Below, piece after piece: positions 51,631-60,726 of a DNA stretch of 64,000 nt (its first letter is position 1; the number at the start of each line of letters is the position of its first letter). The notes beneath the pieces are model-generated. The model made no database searches. It saw only the letters and a program-made list of their open reading frames with translations, and had not been told where the DNA came from. Source of the DNA: Rugamonas sp045984285 (lineage in GTDB: Bacteria; Pseudomonadota; Gammaproteobacteria; Burkholderiales; Burkholderiaceae_D); NCBI RefSeq assembly GCF_045984285.3, contig NZ_JBJQIK030000001.1:310001-374000 (forward strand), in the 5' to 3' direction. A program made the translations under genes and the position numbers.

Positions 51631-54246
51631 ATGCGTACCGACAGCCCACAGACCATTTACCGTAAAGACTACACCCCTCCCAGCTATCTGGTGGAGACGG
51701 TTGAACTGGGTTTCGACCTGGATCCGCAGCGCACGATTGTGTCCAGCCGCATCGTGGTGCGCCACAATCCGGACAGCAAGAACCACGATATCGTGCTGCA
51801 GGGCGAAGAGATCGAACTGGTGGCGCTGCGCATGAACGGTGTGGCGCTGGACCAGGCGCAGTACAGCATCGTCAACCACACGCTGACGATCCGCAAGGCG
51901 CCGCTGAATGCCGTGCTGGAGATTGAAACCCTGTGCAATCCGCAGGAGAACACCAGTCTGTCCGGCCTCTACGTTTCCAACGGCAATTTCTTCACCCAGT
52001 GCGAGGCCGAAGGTTTCCGCCGCATTACGTATTTCCCCGACCGTCCCGATGTGATGGCCAGATACACGGTCATGCTGCGCGCCGACAAAGCGAAGTATCC
52101 GGTGCTGCTGTCGAACGGCAACCTGATCGAAGAAGGCGAGCTGCCGGACGGTCGCCATTACGCCAAGTGGGAAGACCCGTTCAAGAAGCCGTCCTACCTG
52201 TTCGCGCTGGTGGCCGCGCGCCTGGTGTGCCAGGAAGAGACGTACAAGCTCAATTCCGGCCGCGAAGTGCTGTTGCAGGTGTGGGTGGAAGAGGGCAACC
52301 TGGACAAGACCGACTACGCCATGCAGTCGCTCAAGAACTCCATCCGCTGGGACGAGGAGCGCTGGGGGCTGGAGCTGGACCTGGACCGCTTCATGATCGT
52401 TGCCGTGGGCGACTTCAATATGGGCGCGATGGAAAACAAGGGCCTGAACATCTTTAACACCAAGTTCGTGCTGGCCAATCCGCGCGTGGCGACCGATGTC
52501 GATTACGCCGGCATCGAGGCGGTGGTGGGCCACGAATACTTCCACAACTGGACCGGCAACCGCGTGACCTGCCGCGACTGGTTCCAGTTGTCGCTGAAGG
52601 AAGGCCTGACCGTGTTCCGCGACCAGGAGTTCTCGGCCGACATGATCGGCACCGACACCGGCCGCGCCGTGACCCGCATCGACCAGGTGCGCACCCTGCG
52701 CCAGGCCCAGTTCCCGGAAGACGCAGGCCCGATGGCGCACCCGGTGCGGCCGGATTCCTTCGTCGAGATCAACAACTTCTACACGGTGACTGTGTATGAG
52801 AAGGGCGCCGAAGTGGTGCGCATGTACCAGACCTTGCTGGGCCGCGAAGGCTTCCGCAAGGGCATGGACCTGTACTTCGCCCGCCACGACGGCCAGGCTG
52901 TGACCTGCGACGACTTCCGCGCCGCCATGGCCGATGCCAACCAGCGCGACCTCAGGCAGTTCGAGCGCTGGTACAGCCAGGCCGGCACGCCGATTGTCAC
53001 CGCGCGCACGCGCTACGACGAAAAGATGAAGGTGTTCGAGCTCACGCTGAGCCAGCGCTGCCCGGCCACGCCGGGCCAGGCGAAGAAGCAGCCTTTCCAT
53101 ATTCCGGTGGCCGTGGGCCTGCTGGATGCGGCCGGCCGCGACATGCTGCCGACCCGCGTGCTGGAGCTGACGGAAGCGGAAGACACCTTCCGCTTCGAAG
53201 GCATCGCCGAAAAACCAGTGCCGTCCATCCTGCGAAACTTCTCGGCCCCGGTGGTGCTCGAATACGATTACAGCGACGAGGAGCTGCTGCACCTGTTCCG
53301 CCATGACAGCGACCCGGTGAACCGCTGGGAAGCCGGCCAGCGCCTGGCCATGGCCCGCCTGCTGAAACTCACCACCGCCGTGCAGCGGGGCGAAGAGCTG
53401 GAGCTGGACTACACCTTCATCGCCGCCCAGCGCGCGCTGCTGCTGGACGACGCGCTGGACGCGGCCTTCCGCGAACAGGCGCTGATGCTGCCGTCCGAAA
53501 CCATGGTGGCCGAGAACATGGAGGTGGCCGATCCGCACGCCATCCACCAGGCGCGCCAGTTCATGCGCCGCACCATTGCCCAGGTGCTGCGCAGCGAGCT
53601 GCTGAACGCCTATGCGGCCAATGCCACGCCGGGCGCCTACAGTCCGGACGCTGCCTCGGCCGGCAAACGCGGCCTGAAGAACCTGGCGTTGTCCTACCTG
53701 GCGCTGGGCGGCGAAGCGGAATCGCTGGCGCTGGCGGAACGCCAGTTCAATGAGGCGGGCAATATGACCGACCGCTCCGCGGCGCTGGTGGCGCTGGTGC
53801 ATAGCGGCGCCGATGCCAGTAGTGCATTGGACAGCTTCTACCAGGACTTCAAAGGCGAAGCCCTTGTCGTGGATAAGTGGTTCTCGATTCAGGCCATGTC
53901 GCCGCAGACCGATGTGAACGCCGTGCGCGCGCTGATGGAGCATCCGGCCTTCACGCTGAAGAACCCGAACCGTGCACGCAGCCTGGTGTTCAGCTTCTGC
54001 AACGGCAACCCCTCGCAGTTCCATGCGAAGGATGGCAGCGCCTATGAATTCTGGGCCGAGCACGTCATCAAGCTCAATGCCATCAACCCGCAGGTGGCGG
54101 CCCGCCTGGCGCGCAGCATGGACCGCTGGCGCCGCTACCCGCCCGAATTGCAGGCACACATGCGCCGCGCGCTGGAACGCGTGGCGGCCACGCCCCAACT
54201 CTCGAACGACGTGATGGAAGTCGTCAGCAAAGCACTAGCCAACTAA
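51631..54246 (+). CDS. pepN: Aminopeptidase N
   Basis: 871 residues, the usual length. GAMEN exopeptidase motif (265-269), zinc site HEYFH (His301, Glu302, His305) and Glu324 of LKEG are intact. It removes N-terminal residues from peptides in the cytoplasm. The ATG at 51631 lies about 30 bp after TAAAAT, a possible -10. fbp starts seven bases after its stop, so the two could be cotranscribed. Confidence 0.97.
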   Translation: MRTDSPQTIYRKDYTPPSYLVETVELGFDLDPQRTIVSSRIVVRHNPDSKNHDIVLQGEEIELVALRMNGVALDQAQYSIVNHTLTIRKAPLNAVLEIETLCNPQENTSLSGLYVSNGNFFTQCEAEGFRRITYFPDRPDVMARYTVMLRADKAKYPVLLSNGNLIEEGELPDGRHYAKWEDPFKKPSYLFALVAARLVCQEETYKLNSGREVLLQVWVEEGNLDKTDYAMQSLKNSIRWDEERWGLELDLDRFMIVAVGDFNMGAMENKGLNIFNTKFVLANPRVATDVDYAGIEAVVGHEYFHNWTGNRVTCRDWFQLSLKEGLTVFRDQEFSADMIGTDTGRAVTRIDQVRTLRQAQFPEDAGPMAHPVRPDSFVEINNFYTVTVYEKGAEVVRMYQTLLGREGFRKGMDLYFARHDGQAVTCDDFRAAMADANQRDLRQFERWYSQAGTPIVTARTRYDEKMKVFELTLSQRCPATPGQAKKQPFHIPVAVGLLDAAGRDMLPTRVLELTEAEDTFRFEGIAEKPVPSILRNFSAPVVLEYDYSDEELLHLFRHDSDPVNRWEAGQRLAMARLLKLTTAVQRGEELELDYTFIAAQRALLLDDALDAAFREQALMLPSETMVAENMEVADPHAIHQARQFMRRTIAQVLRSELLNAYAANATPGAYSPDAASAGKRGLKNLALSYLALGGEAESLALAERQFNEAGNMTDRSAALVALVHSGADASSALDSFYQDFKGEALVVDKWFSIQAMSPQTDVNAVRALMEHPAFTLKNPNRARSLVFSFCNGNPSQFHAKDGSAYEFWAEHVIKLNAINPQVAARLARSMDRWRRYPPELQAHMRRALERVAATPQLSNDVMEVVSKALAN

Positions 54247-54253
54247 GGAAAAC

Positions 54254-55255
54254 ATGAAACGCATCAGCCTCACGCAGCACCTCGTTGAAGAACAACGCCA
54301 GCACAACACCATTCCCGCCGAGCTGCGGCTCCTGATCGAAGTGGTGGCGCGCGCCTGCAAAACCATCAGCCACTCGGTAGGCAAGGGCGCACTGGGCGAA
54401 GTGCTGGGCGCCCTGGAAACGGAAAACGTGCAGGGCGAAGTCCAGAAAAAGCTGGACGTCATCTCCAACGAAATCCTGCTGGAAGCGAACGAATGGGGCG
54501 GCCACCTGGCCGCCATGGCATCGGAAGAAATGGAATCCATCCATCCGATTCCCAACCGCTATCCGAAGGGCGAATACATGCTGCTGTTCGATCCGCTGGA
54601 CGGCTCCTCCAACATCGACGTCAACGTCTCCATCGGCACCATCTTCTCCGTGCTGAAGGCGCCGGAAGGCATGGGCACGCCGACCGAGAAGGACTTCATG
54701 CAGCCCGGCAGCAAGCAGGTCGCCGCAGGCTATGCCGTCTACGGCCCGCAGACCATGCTGGTGCTCACCACCGGCAATGGCGTCAACTGCTTCACGCTGG
54801 ACCGCGAAATGGGCTCCTGGGTGCTCACCCAGAGCAATATGCAGATCCCGCCGAAGACGAAGGAATTCGCCATCAATATGTCGAACCAGCGCCACTGGCA
54901 TCCGCCGGTGCGCCGCTATATCGACGAACTGCTGGCCGGCAGCACCGGCCCGCGCGGCGCCGACTTCAATATGCGCTGGATCGCCTCCATGGTGGCCGAC
55001 GTGCACCGCATCCTGAACCGCGGCGGCATTTTCATGTACCCGGCCGACCTGCGCGACACCTCGAAGCCGGGCAAGCTGCGCCTGATGTATGAAGCCAACC
55101 CGATGGCCTTCATCGTCGAGCAGGCGGGCGGCATGGCCACCGACGGCAAGCACCGCATCCTCGACATCCAGCCCGAAAAGCTGCACCAGCGCGTGCCGGT
55201 CTTCCTCGGTTCGCGGGATGAGGTGGCGGTGGTGACTGGCTACCACCACGAATAA
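54254..55255 (+). CDS. fbp: Fructose-1,6-bisphosphatase class I
   Basis: 333 residues. DPLDGSSNIDVNVSIGTIF (Asp113-Asp116 metal site) and YEANPMAFIVEQAGGMATDG are diagnostic. It dephosphorylates fructose 1,6-bisphosphate in gluconeogenesis. It starts 7 bp after pepN. A weak hairpin (55263-55269 / 55275-55281) follows and may terminate the transcript before the tRNA gene. Confidence 0.96.
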   Translation: MKRISLTQHLVEEQRQHNTIPAELRLLIEVVARACKTISHSVGKGALGEVLGALETENVQGEVQKKLDVISNEILLEANEWGGHLAAMASEEMESIHPIPNRYPKGEYMLLFDPLDGSSNIDVNVSIGTIFSVLKAPEGMGTPTEKDFMQPGSKQVAAGYAVYGPQTMLVLTTGNGVNCFTLDREMGSWVLTQSNMQIPPKTKEFAINMSNQRHWHPPVRRYIDELLAGSTGPRGADFNMRWIASMVADVHRILNRGGIFMYPADLRDTSKPGKLRLMYEANPMAFIVEQAGGMATDGKHRILDIQPEKLHQRVPVFLGSRDEVAVVTGYHHE

Positions 55256-55311
55256 ATGTTACGCCCGGTACTAGACCGGGCCCGGATTTCTTTGTTAGAA
55301 TATTGCTCTTT

Positions 55312-55387
55312 GCCGGTGTAGCTCAGTTGGTAGAGCAGCGCATTCGTAATGCGAAGGTCGTAGGTTCGACTCCTATCTCCGGCACCA
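55312..55387 (+). tRNA. tRNA-Thr (anticodon CGT)
   Basis: 76 bases including an encoded CCA end. Acceptor GCCGGTG/TATCTCCGGCACCA region, D-arm GCTC...GAGC, anticodon loop TTCGTAA with CGT at 55345-55347, T-arm TAGGTTCGACTCCTA. It closely resembles E. coli thrW. TAGAAT 10 bp upstream (55296-55301) is a probable -10. No integrase or duplicated 3' end is seen next to it. Confidence 0.97.
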
Positions 55388-55404
55388 GAATTTGCAGCAA
55401 GATC

Positions 55405-55444
55405 AAAGGCTTACGTGCTCCGGTACGTAGGCCTTTTGTCTTTT
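55405..55444 (+). terminator. Terminator of the tRNA-Thr gene
   Basis: Arms AAAGGCTTACGT and ACGTAGGCCTTT (one G-U pair) with an eight-base loop, then TTTTGTCTTTT. Eighteen bases after the CCA end. Confidence 0.88.
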
Positions 55445-55480
55445 CGGCTATACTGCGGATTCACCAGTCTGGGGGCGCAT

Positions 55481-56089
55481 ATGGCTGCAACGCCGATTCA
55501 TCTGAGCGATGTGCTCATCACGGCGCAACTGGCGGCGCGCCGGCAGCGCACGGTAGACAAGGCGGCGGAGGCGGAAGGGCTGGCGGCGATTGCCGGCAGC
55601 ATGTCGTATGGACGCGACGCGGTGCTTGCCGCCATCTGCGAACTGGCCCTGAAGCTTTGCCAGGCCGGATCCTCCGGCATCAGCGTGCTGGCCGAAAATC
55701 CTGAGGAAGGTTTCACCTGGGATGCAATGGCCGGTGTCTTCGCGCCCTACCTGCATGGCCGCGCACCGCGGCACCACAGCCCCTGCGGCATTACCATCGA
55801 TGCCGGACAGCCGCAGCTTTTCGCGCGGCCCGACCGCTATTTCGAGTGGCTGGCTGCGCCCGGCATTCCCGTTCATGAGGGACTGGTGGTCCCGCTCTTC
55901 AGGGCGCAGCGCGAGCCCTATGGCGCCATCTGGGTGATGACGCATTCGCCGGGCGCCTATTTCACGCAGGAGCATGCCGCGTTGATGTCGCAGCTTGGCG
56001 ACCACGTGTCGGCCGCGCTGCGGATACAGGTGCAGCGCGATCAGAACGTGATGAAGAAGCGCGCGCCCGACTTGACCGGCCGCGCGTAG
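55481..56089 (+). CDS. GAF domain protein
   Basis: 202 residues from ATG 55481. After a short helical N-terminus (VLITAQLAARRQRTVDKAAE) a GAF domain follows (about 45-185): AGSSGISVLAENPEEGFTWD, HSPCGITIDAGQPQLFARPDR, VPLFRAQREPYGAIWVMTHS, FTQEHAALMSQLGDHVSAAL. GAF domains bind small ligands or cyclic nucleotides and usually carry a downstream output domain; none is present here. The last 49 bases overlap the end of the convergent histidine kinase gene, an unusual amount. A stand-alone sensor for the kinase is conceivable but not shown. Confidence 0.82.
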   Translation: MAATPIHLSDVLITAQLAARRQRTVDKAAEAEGLAAIAGSMSYGRDAVLAAICELALKLCQAGSSGISVLAENPEEGFTWDAMAGVFAPYLHGRAPRHHSPCGITIDAGQPQLFARPDRYFEWLAAPGIPVHEGLVVPLFRAQREPYGAIWVMTHSPGAYFTQEHAALMSQLGDHVSAALRIQVQRDQNVMKKRAPDLTGRA

Positions 56090-57231
56090 CGCAGGGCGCC
56101 GCCGTTGCGGTGGACGAGCTGGCGGGCCATGGCCAGGCCGATCCCGCTGCCGCCTGCCTTGGTCGAAAAAAATGGCGTGAACAGACTGCCCGCAAGGTGA
56201 TCCGGCACCCCTGGGCCATTGTCGCTGACTTCGATGCGCAGGCGGCCGCCCCGCGTCAGCCGCGCCGCAACGGCAATCACCGGCGCAGGCTGGCCGGCGG
56301 TGGCTTCCACGGCATTGTGCAGCAGGTTGACCAGCGCCTGCTCTATCTGGCCCGCATCGGCCATCAGTTCGATCGATTCAGGCTCCACGCTGAAGGAGGC
56401 GGCGGCGAACAGGGCGCCGAGCCGTGCGAACATCCCGCTCACCACAATGCGCTGCGGCCGCGCCTCCGGCACGCTGGCCAGCGTGCGGTAGCCGCCCGCG
56501 AAATGCGAAAGGCTGCCCGCGCGGCGGCCGATTGCGTCCAGCGCGGTATCGAGGTCGGTCCGCAGGTCATCGGGCAGGGCCGCTTCCCGCAGCATGTCGC
56601 GCGATGTCTTCGCCAGCGATGCAACCGGCGTCAGGGAATTCATGATCTCGTGCGTGAGCACCTGCACCAGCTGCTGCCAGGCGCGCATGGCTTCCGCCTC
56701 CAGTTCATTTTCCATGGGCAGCAATGCAATCAGGCGCTGGACGCCGCCCTCGACGGTGATCATGTTGGCGGCCGCCAGCGCGCGTTCGCGGCCCGCCTCC
56801 GTTTCATACTCGATTACGCGGCGCTGCCCTGCGGGCATCGCGGCGAGCAGTTCGCGCAATGCCGCTGCGTCGCTTACCCTGCCGGGCGCCATCAGGCGGC
56901 GCGCGCCGGCATTCAGGCAGCCGGCATCCGCCCCGGGAGGCGCGCGGAACAGCGCAACCGGCGCATGCTCCAGTTGCGCCTCCAACTGCAAGGCGTGTTC
57001 CGAAAGCCGGGCCACGTCTCGCGGCAGCCCAACGGGAACCTCCAGCGGCATGGCCGCGGAGGCGCGGAGGCGGCGGACGGCGCGCCACAACAGGCCCGCT
57101 CCGGCGGCTGCCGCCAGCGCGCAACCTGCAAGCGCCACGTCGGCACGCACTTGCCAGCAGTAGCCCGCGACCGCCGAGGCCAGCGACAGCAGGAGGCCGC
57201 CGGCGGCGGCATGCACGGCGTCAGAGCCCAT
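56041..57231 (-). CDS. Sensor histidine kinase (NtrY/PAS-like)
   Basis: 396 residues. Two membrane helices at the N-terminus (about 8-50), a PAS-like segment (about 75-165), then kinase: H-box LTHEIMNSLTPVASL (phospho-acceptor His194), N-box NLLHNAVEA, DNGPGVP and GGSGIGLAMARQL. It lacks a periplasmic sensor of any size, so it likely senses at or in the membrane. The ATG overlaps the response regulator gene by 11 nt. It pairs with the sigma-54 regulator to control the divergent ABC transporter genes. Confidence 0.93.
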   Translation of the reverse strand: MGSDAVHAAAGGLLLSLASAVAGYCWQVRADVALAGCALAAAAGAGLLWRAVRRLRASAAMPLEVPVGLPRDVARLSEHALQLEAQLEHAPVALFRAPPGADAGCLNAGARRLMAPGRVSDAAALRELLAAMPAGQRRVIEYETEAGRERALAAANMITVEGGVQRLIALLPMENELEAEAMRAWQQLVQVLTHEIMNSLTPVASLAKTSRDMLREAALPDDLRTDLDTALDAIGRRAGSLSHFAGGYRTLASVPEARPQRIVVSGMFARLGALFAAASFSVEPESIELMADAGQIEQALVNLLHNAVEATAGQPAPVIAVAARLTRGGRLRIEVSDNGPGVPDHLAGSLFTPFFSTKAGGSGIGLAMARQLVHRNGGALRYARPVKSGARFFITF

Positions 57232-58564
57232 GCTTCTCCAGTTTCCGGTACAGCGCGGCGCGGCTTACGCCGAGCAGGCGCGCGGCGCGGCTGATATTGC
57301 CCTGCACCTGGTCCAGGGCAGCCGTGATGGCGCCGCGTTCCAGCGCATCGAGGCGTACCGTGTCCGCTGGACGGGTGGCAGGCGTCTCTGCGCCCGGCGG
57401 CTGCATGTCCGGCGCCGCCGCAGCCAGGCCGAAATCGTCGCTGCGGTAGGCGTCCGCGTCGCACAGGATCACGGCGCGCTCGCAGGCATGCCGCAGCGCG
57501 CGCACATTACCGGGCCATGCATGTGCGCACAGTGCGCTGAGCGCGGCGGGGGATACCGCGCGGGCCGGCTTGCCGTACTGCTGCTGATAGTGGGCCAGGT
57601 AGTGGTTCAGCAGCAGCGGAATATCTTCGCGGCGCTCGCGCAAGGGCGGCACGCGGAGCACGATGGTGTTGAGGCGGAACAGGAGGTCGGGCCGGAACAG
57701 CTGGGCGTCATACAGCGCTGTTTCAGCAAGATTGGTGGCGCTCACGATGCGCACGTCGATCGCCTGCGCGCGGTCCGCGCCCAGCGGCGTGACCTCACGC
57801 CGTTCCAGCGCCGTCAGCAGCTTGGCCTGGGCAGGCAAGGGCAGGTTGCCGATTTCGTCGAGGAAGAGCGTGCCGCCGGAAGCGGCCTGGAAGCGTCCCG
57901 CGCGGTCCGCACGGGCATCGGTAAAGGAACCTTTGCGGTGGCCGAACAATTCACTTTCCAGCGTGGATTCGGGCAGGCTGCCCATGTCCACCGGCAGGAA
58001 GTGCTGTGCTGCCCGGCGCGAGGCATCGTGAATGGCGCGCGCAGCGAGTTCCTTGCCCACACCGTTCTCGCCGAGGATCAGCACATTGGCCTCGGTCGGC
58101 GCCACGCTGGCGATCAGGCGGCGCAGCTGCTTCATCACGGCGGAATCGCCCATCAGTGCGCTGGCCTGCTGGCCGGTGGCGGCAGTGCGCTGTGCCAGTG
58201 CCGCATCCACGGCGGCCGCGAGGCGTTCGTTATTCCATGGCTTGGTGATGAAGTCAAAGGCGCCGAGTTTCATTGCCTCTACCGCGAGTGCGACATTGGC
58301 GTAGGCCGTCATCACAATCACCGCAGGCGCAGCTGTGCAATGGCGCAGCAGCTGCAGCACCTGCATGCCCTGCTCGCCGTCGATGCGGCCCGGCGTGAAA
58401 TTCATATCCAGCAGCACCAGGTCCGGTGGATCATCCTTGAGCCGCTGCGGCAGGAGGGCCGGATCGGCCAGCGTGCCGACCGTTGCGCCGCGCCGCCGCA
58501 GCAACAGCTGCGCCGCATAGGCGACGTCTGCATCGTCTTCCAGGATGAGGATATTGGCTTGCAT
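57221..58564 (-). CDS. Sigma-54-dependent response regulator (NtrC type)
   Basis: 447 residues: receiver (1-120, phospho-acceptor Asp53 in LVLLDMNF), AAA+ domain (about 135-370; Walker A GENGVGKE 165-172, GTLFLDEIGNLP) and Fis-type helix-turn-helix (NISRAARLLGVSRAALYRKL). The sigma-54-contact loop is GSFTDA (212-217) in place of GAFTGA: the Thr is kept, but two positions differ, which is seen in some active subfamilies. Encoded divergently from the ABC genes, whose region carries a -24/-12 promoter and two likely activator sites. So it probably activates that operon when phosphorylated by the adjacent kinase. Confidence 0.95.
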   Translation of the reverse strand: MQANILILEDDADVAYAAQLLLRRRGATVGTLADPALLPQRLKDDPPDLVLLDMNFTPGRIDGEQGMQVLQLLRHCTAAPAVIVMTAYANVALAVEAMKLGAFDFITKPWNNERLAAAVDAALAQRTAATGQQASALMGDSAVMKQLRRLIASVAPTEANVLILGENGVGKELAARAIHDASRRAAQHFLPVDMGSLPESTLESELFGHRKGSFTDARADRAGRFQAASGGTLFLDEIGNLPLPAQAKLLTALERREVTPLGADRAQAIDVRIVSATNLAETALYDAQLFRPDLLFRLNTIVLRVPPLRERREDIPLLLNHYLAHYQQQYGKPARAVSPAALSALCAHAWPGNVRALRHACERAVILCDADAYRSDDFGLAAAAPDMQPPGAETPATRPADTVRLDALERGAITAALDQVQGNISRAARLLGVSRAALYRKLEKHGL

Positions 58565-58618
58565 GGCCGGCTGATTCTAGCAGCGGCGGATTGGCCGAAG
58601 CAATGACGGCGGGCGAAG

Positions 58619-58657
58619 TGTCCGGAATCGAACACTTCGCCTGTCCGCTTGCGAACG
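58619..58657 (+). promoter_or_regulatory. Two tandem activator sites (UAS) for the sigma-54 regulator
   Basis: Site 1 at 58619-58634 is TGTCCG-N4-CGAACA and site 2 at 58642-58657 is TGTCCG-N4-CGAACG. They begin 23 bp apart, about two helical turns. Site 1 lies within a larger perfect palindrome with nine-base arms (58613-58621 and 58632-58640). Their location about 45-80 bp upstream of the -24 box fits an enhancer for an NtrC-type activator. Confidence 0.7.
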
Positions 58658-58698
58658 TTCTGCCAGCCCAGGCCTGCCGCCAGCTTCGGCTACGCGCG

Positions 58699-58714
58699 TG
58701 GCATGGAAGTTGCA
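58699..58714 (+). promoter_or_regulatory. Sigma-54 (-24/-12) promoter of the ABC operon
   Basis: TGGCATGGAAGTTGCA matches the consensus TGGCAC-N5-TTGCA with one change; GG (58700-58701) and GC (58712-58713) are separated by the required ten bases. The expected start of transcription is near 58725, giving a leader of about 39 nt to the ATG at 58764. Confidence 0.85.
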
Positions 58715-58763
58715 AACGGCTGTCTGCATGACGATCAAACCTGCCCAGTTATCCGGAAGCCTG

Positions 58764-60014
58764 ATGGACCAGCCGCTTGCGCCGCGTGCGTGGCACAGGC
58801 GCTGGCGGGGCGCCGCAGCTGCGGCTGCAGCGCTTGCGCTGGCTGCATGCGTTCTGTGGTTCCTGCTGCCGGACGGTATGGCCGTGCCGCTGGCCGACGT
58901 GCGCATCGCGGCCGTGCAGCGCGGCGTATTCCATGACGATATCGCCGTCCGCGCCAGCGCTGCGCCGCTGCATTCGATCCTGCTCGATGCGGTGGAATCG
59001 GGCCGCGTGGAGGAAGTGTTCGTGCGCGATGGTGCGCAGGTGCGCCGCGGCGAGCCGCTGTTCCGCCTGTCGAATCCGCAGCGGCGGCTGGAAGTGCTGG
59101 CGCGCGAAGCGGAACATGCGCAGCAGATCTCTAACCTGACGAATATGCGGGTGGCGATGGAGACGGCGAGCACCGCGCGGCAGCGCAACGCTTCGGAGCT
59201 GGCATTCGCATTGGCGCAGGCAGAAAAGCAGCATGCGCGCAACCAGGCGCTGGCCGCACGCGGCTTCCTGTCCGCCGCCGCGCTGGACGAATCGGCGGAC
59301 CGGCTGGCGCAGCAGGCGCTCCTGTTACGCACGGCGCAAGCCAGCAATGACGCGGAGGCGCGCATCCAGCGCGATGCCATCCGCCAGATGGAGCAGGCAA
59401 CCCGCAGGCTGGAAGACGGCCTGCAACTGGCGCATGCCACCGCCGATGCGCTGGTGGTGCGCGCACCTTCCGATGGGCGCCTGACGGATTTTCACCTGCA
59501 GCTTGGCGAGGCCGTGAAACCGGACCAGCGCATCGGCCGCATCGATGACGAAACGCGCTTCAAGCTGCTGGCGCAGATCGATGAGTACTACCTGAACCGC
59601 ATCCGGCCGGGCCAGCAGGGACGCGCGCAAATGACGGCGCAGGCGGCCGCGCTCACCGTCAGCCGCATCTTCCCGCAGGTTCGGGACGGAAAATTCAATG
59701 TGGAGCTGGCCATTGCGGACGATGCGCGTGTGCAGCTGCTGCCCGGCCAGGGCGTGGATGCCTACATCACGCTGGCCGCGCCTGCGCAAGCGCTGCTGCT
59801 GCCCAACGACGCTTTCGCCGGCGATGGCGGCGGCGCCTTCGTCTACGTGCTGGAGGCCGATGGCCGCCATGCCGTGCGGCGCGCCATCCGCAGCGGGCGG
59901 CGCAGCCACCGGCAGCTGGAAGTGCTGGATGGCCTGAAGGAAGGGGAGCGCGTCATCGTCTCTTCCTACAAGGCGTTCGGCGAAAGTAATCGGCTCGAAC
60001 TGGGCCGGAAATGA
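58764..60014 (+). CDS. ABC exporter periplasmic adaptor (HlyD/MacA-like)
   Basis: 416 residues from the ATG at 58764, chosen because earlier ATGs lie on or right at the predicted transcription start and GGAAG precedes this one. One membrane helix (about 15-40), lipoyl halves (GRVEEVFVRDGAQVRRGEPL; ADALVVRAPSDGRLTDFHLQ), a coiled-coil hairpin (about 105-220) and beta domains follow. It should link the inner-membrane ABC transporter to an outer-membrane TolC protein. First gene of a three-gene operon with ATPase and permease. Likely under sigma-54 control. Substrate unknown; peptides or envelope-active compounds are plausible. Confidence 0.9.
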   Translation: MDQPLAPRAWHRRWRGAAAAAAALALAACVLWFLLPDGMAVPLADVRIAAVQRGVFHDDIAVRASAAPLHSILLDAVESGRVEEVFVRDGAQVRRGEPLFRLSNPQRRLEVLAREAEHAQQISNLTNMRVAMETASTARQRNASELAFALAQAEKQHARNQALAARGFLSAAALDESADRLAQQALLLRTAQASNDAEARIQRDAIRQMEQATRRLEDGLQLAHATADALVVRAPSDGRLTDFHLQLGEAVKPDQRIGRIDDETRFKLLAQIDEYYLNRIRPGQQGRAQMTAQAAALTVSRIFPQVRDGKFNVELAIADDARVQLLPGQGVDAYITLAAPAQALLLPNDAFAGDGGGAFVYVLEADGRHAVRRAIRSGRRSHRQLEVLDGLKEGERVIVSSYKAFGESNRLELGRK

Positions 60015-60039
60015 CACAATGACTGAAACGGGAGACTGC

Positions 60040-60717
<678 letters not shown>

Positions 60718-60726
60718 GGGGGCAGC

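Noticed and set aside
55312..55387. tRNA-Thr gene as an integration site for a genomic island
   Set aside because: No integrase, no repeat of the tRNA 3' end and no change in gene character next to it in the window.
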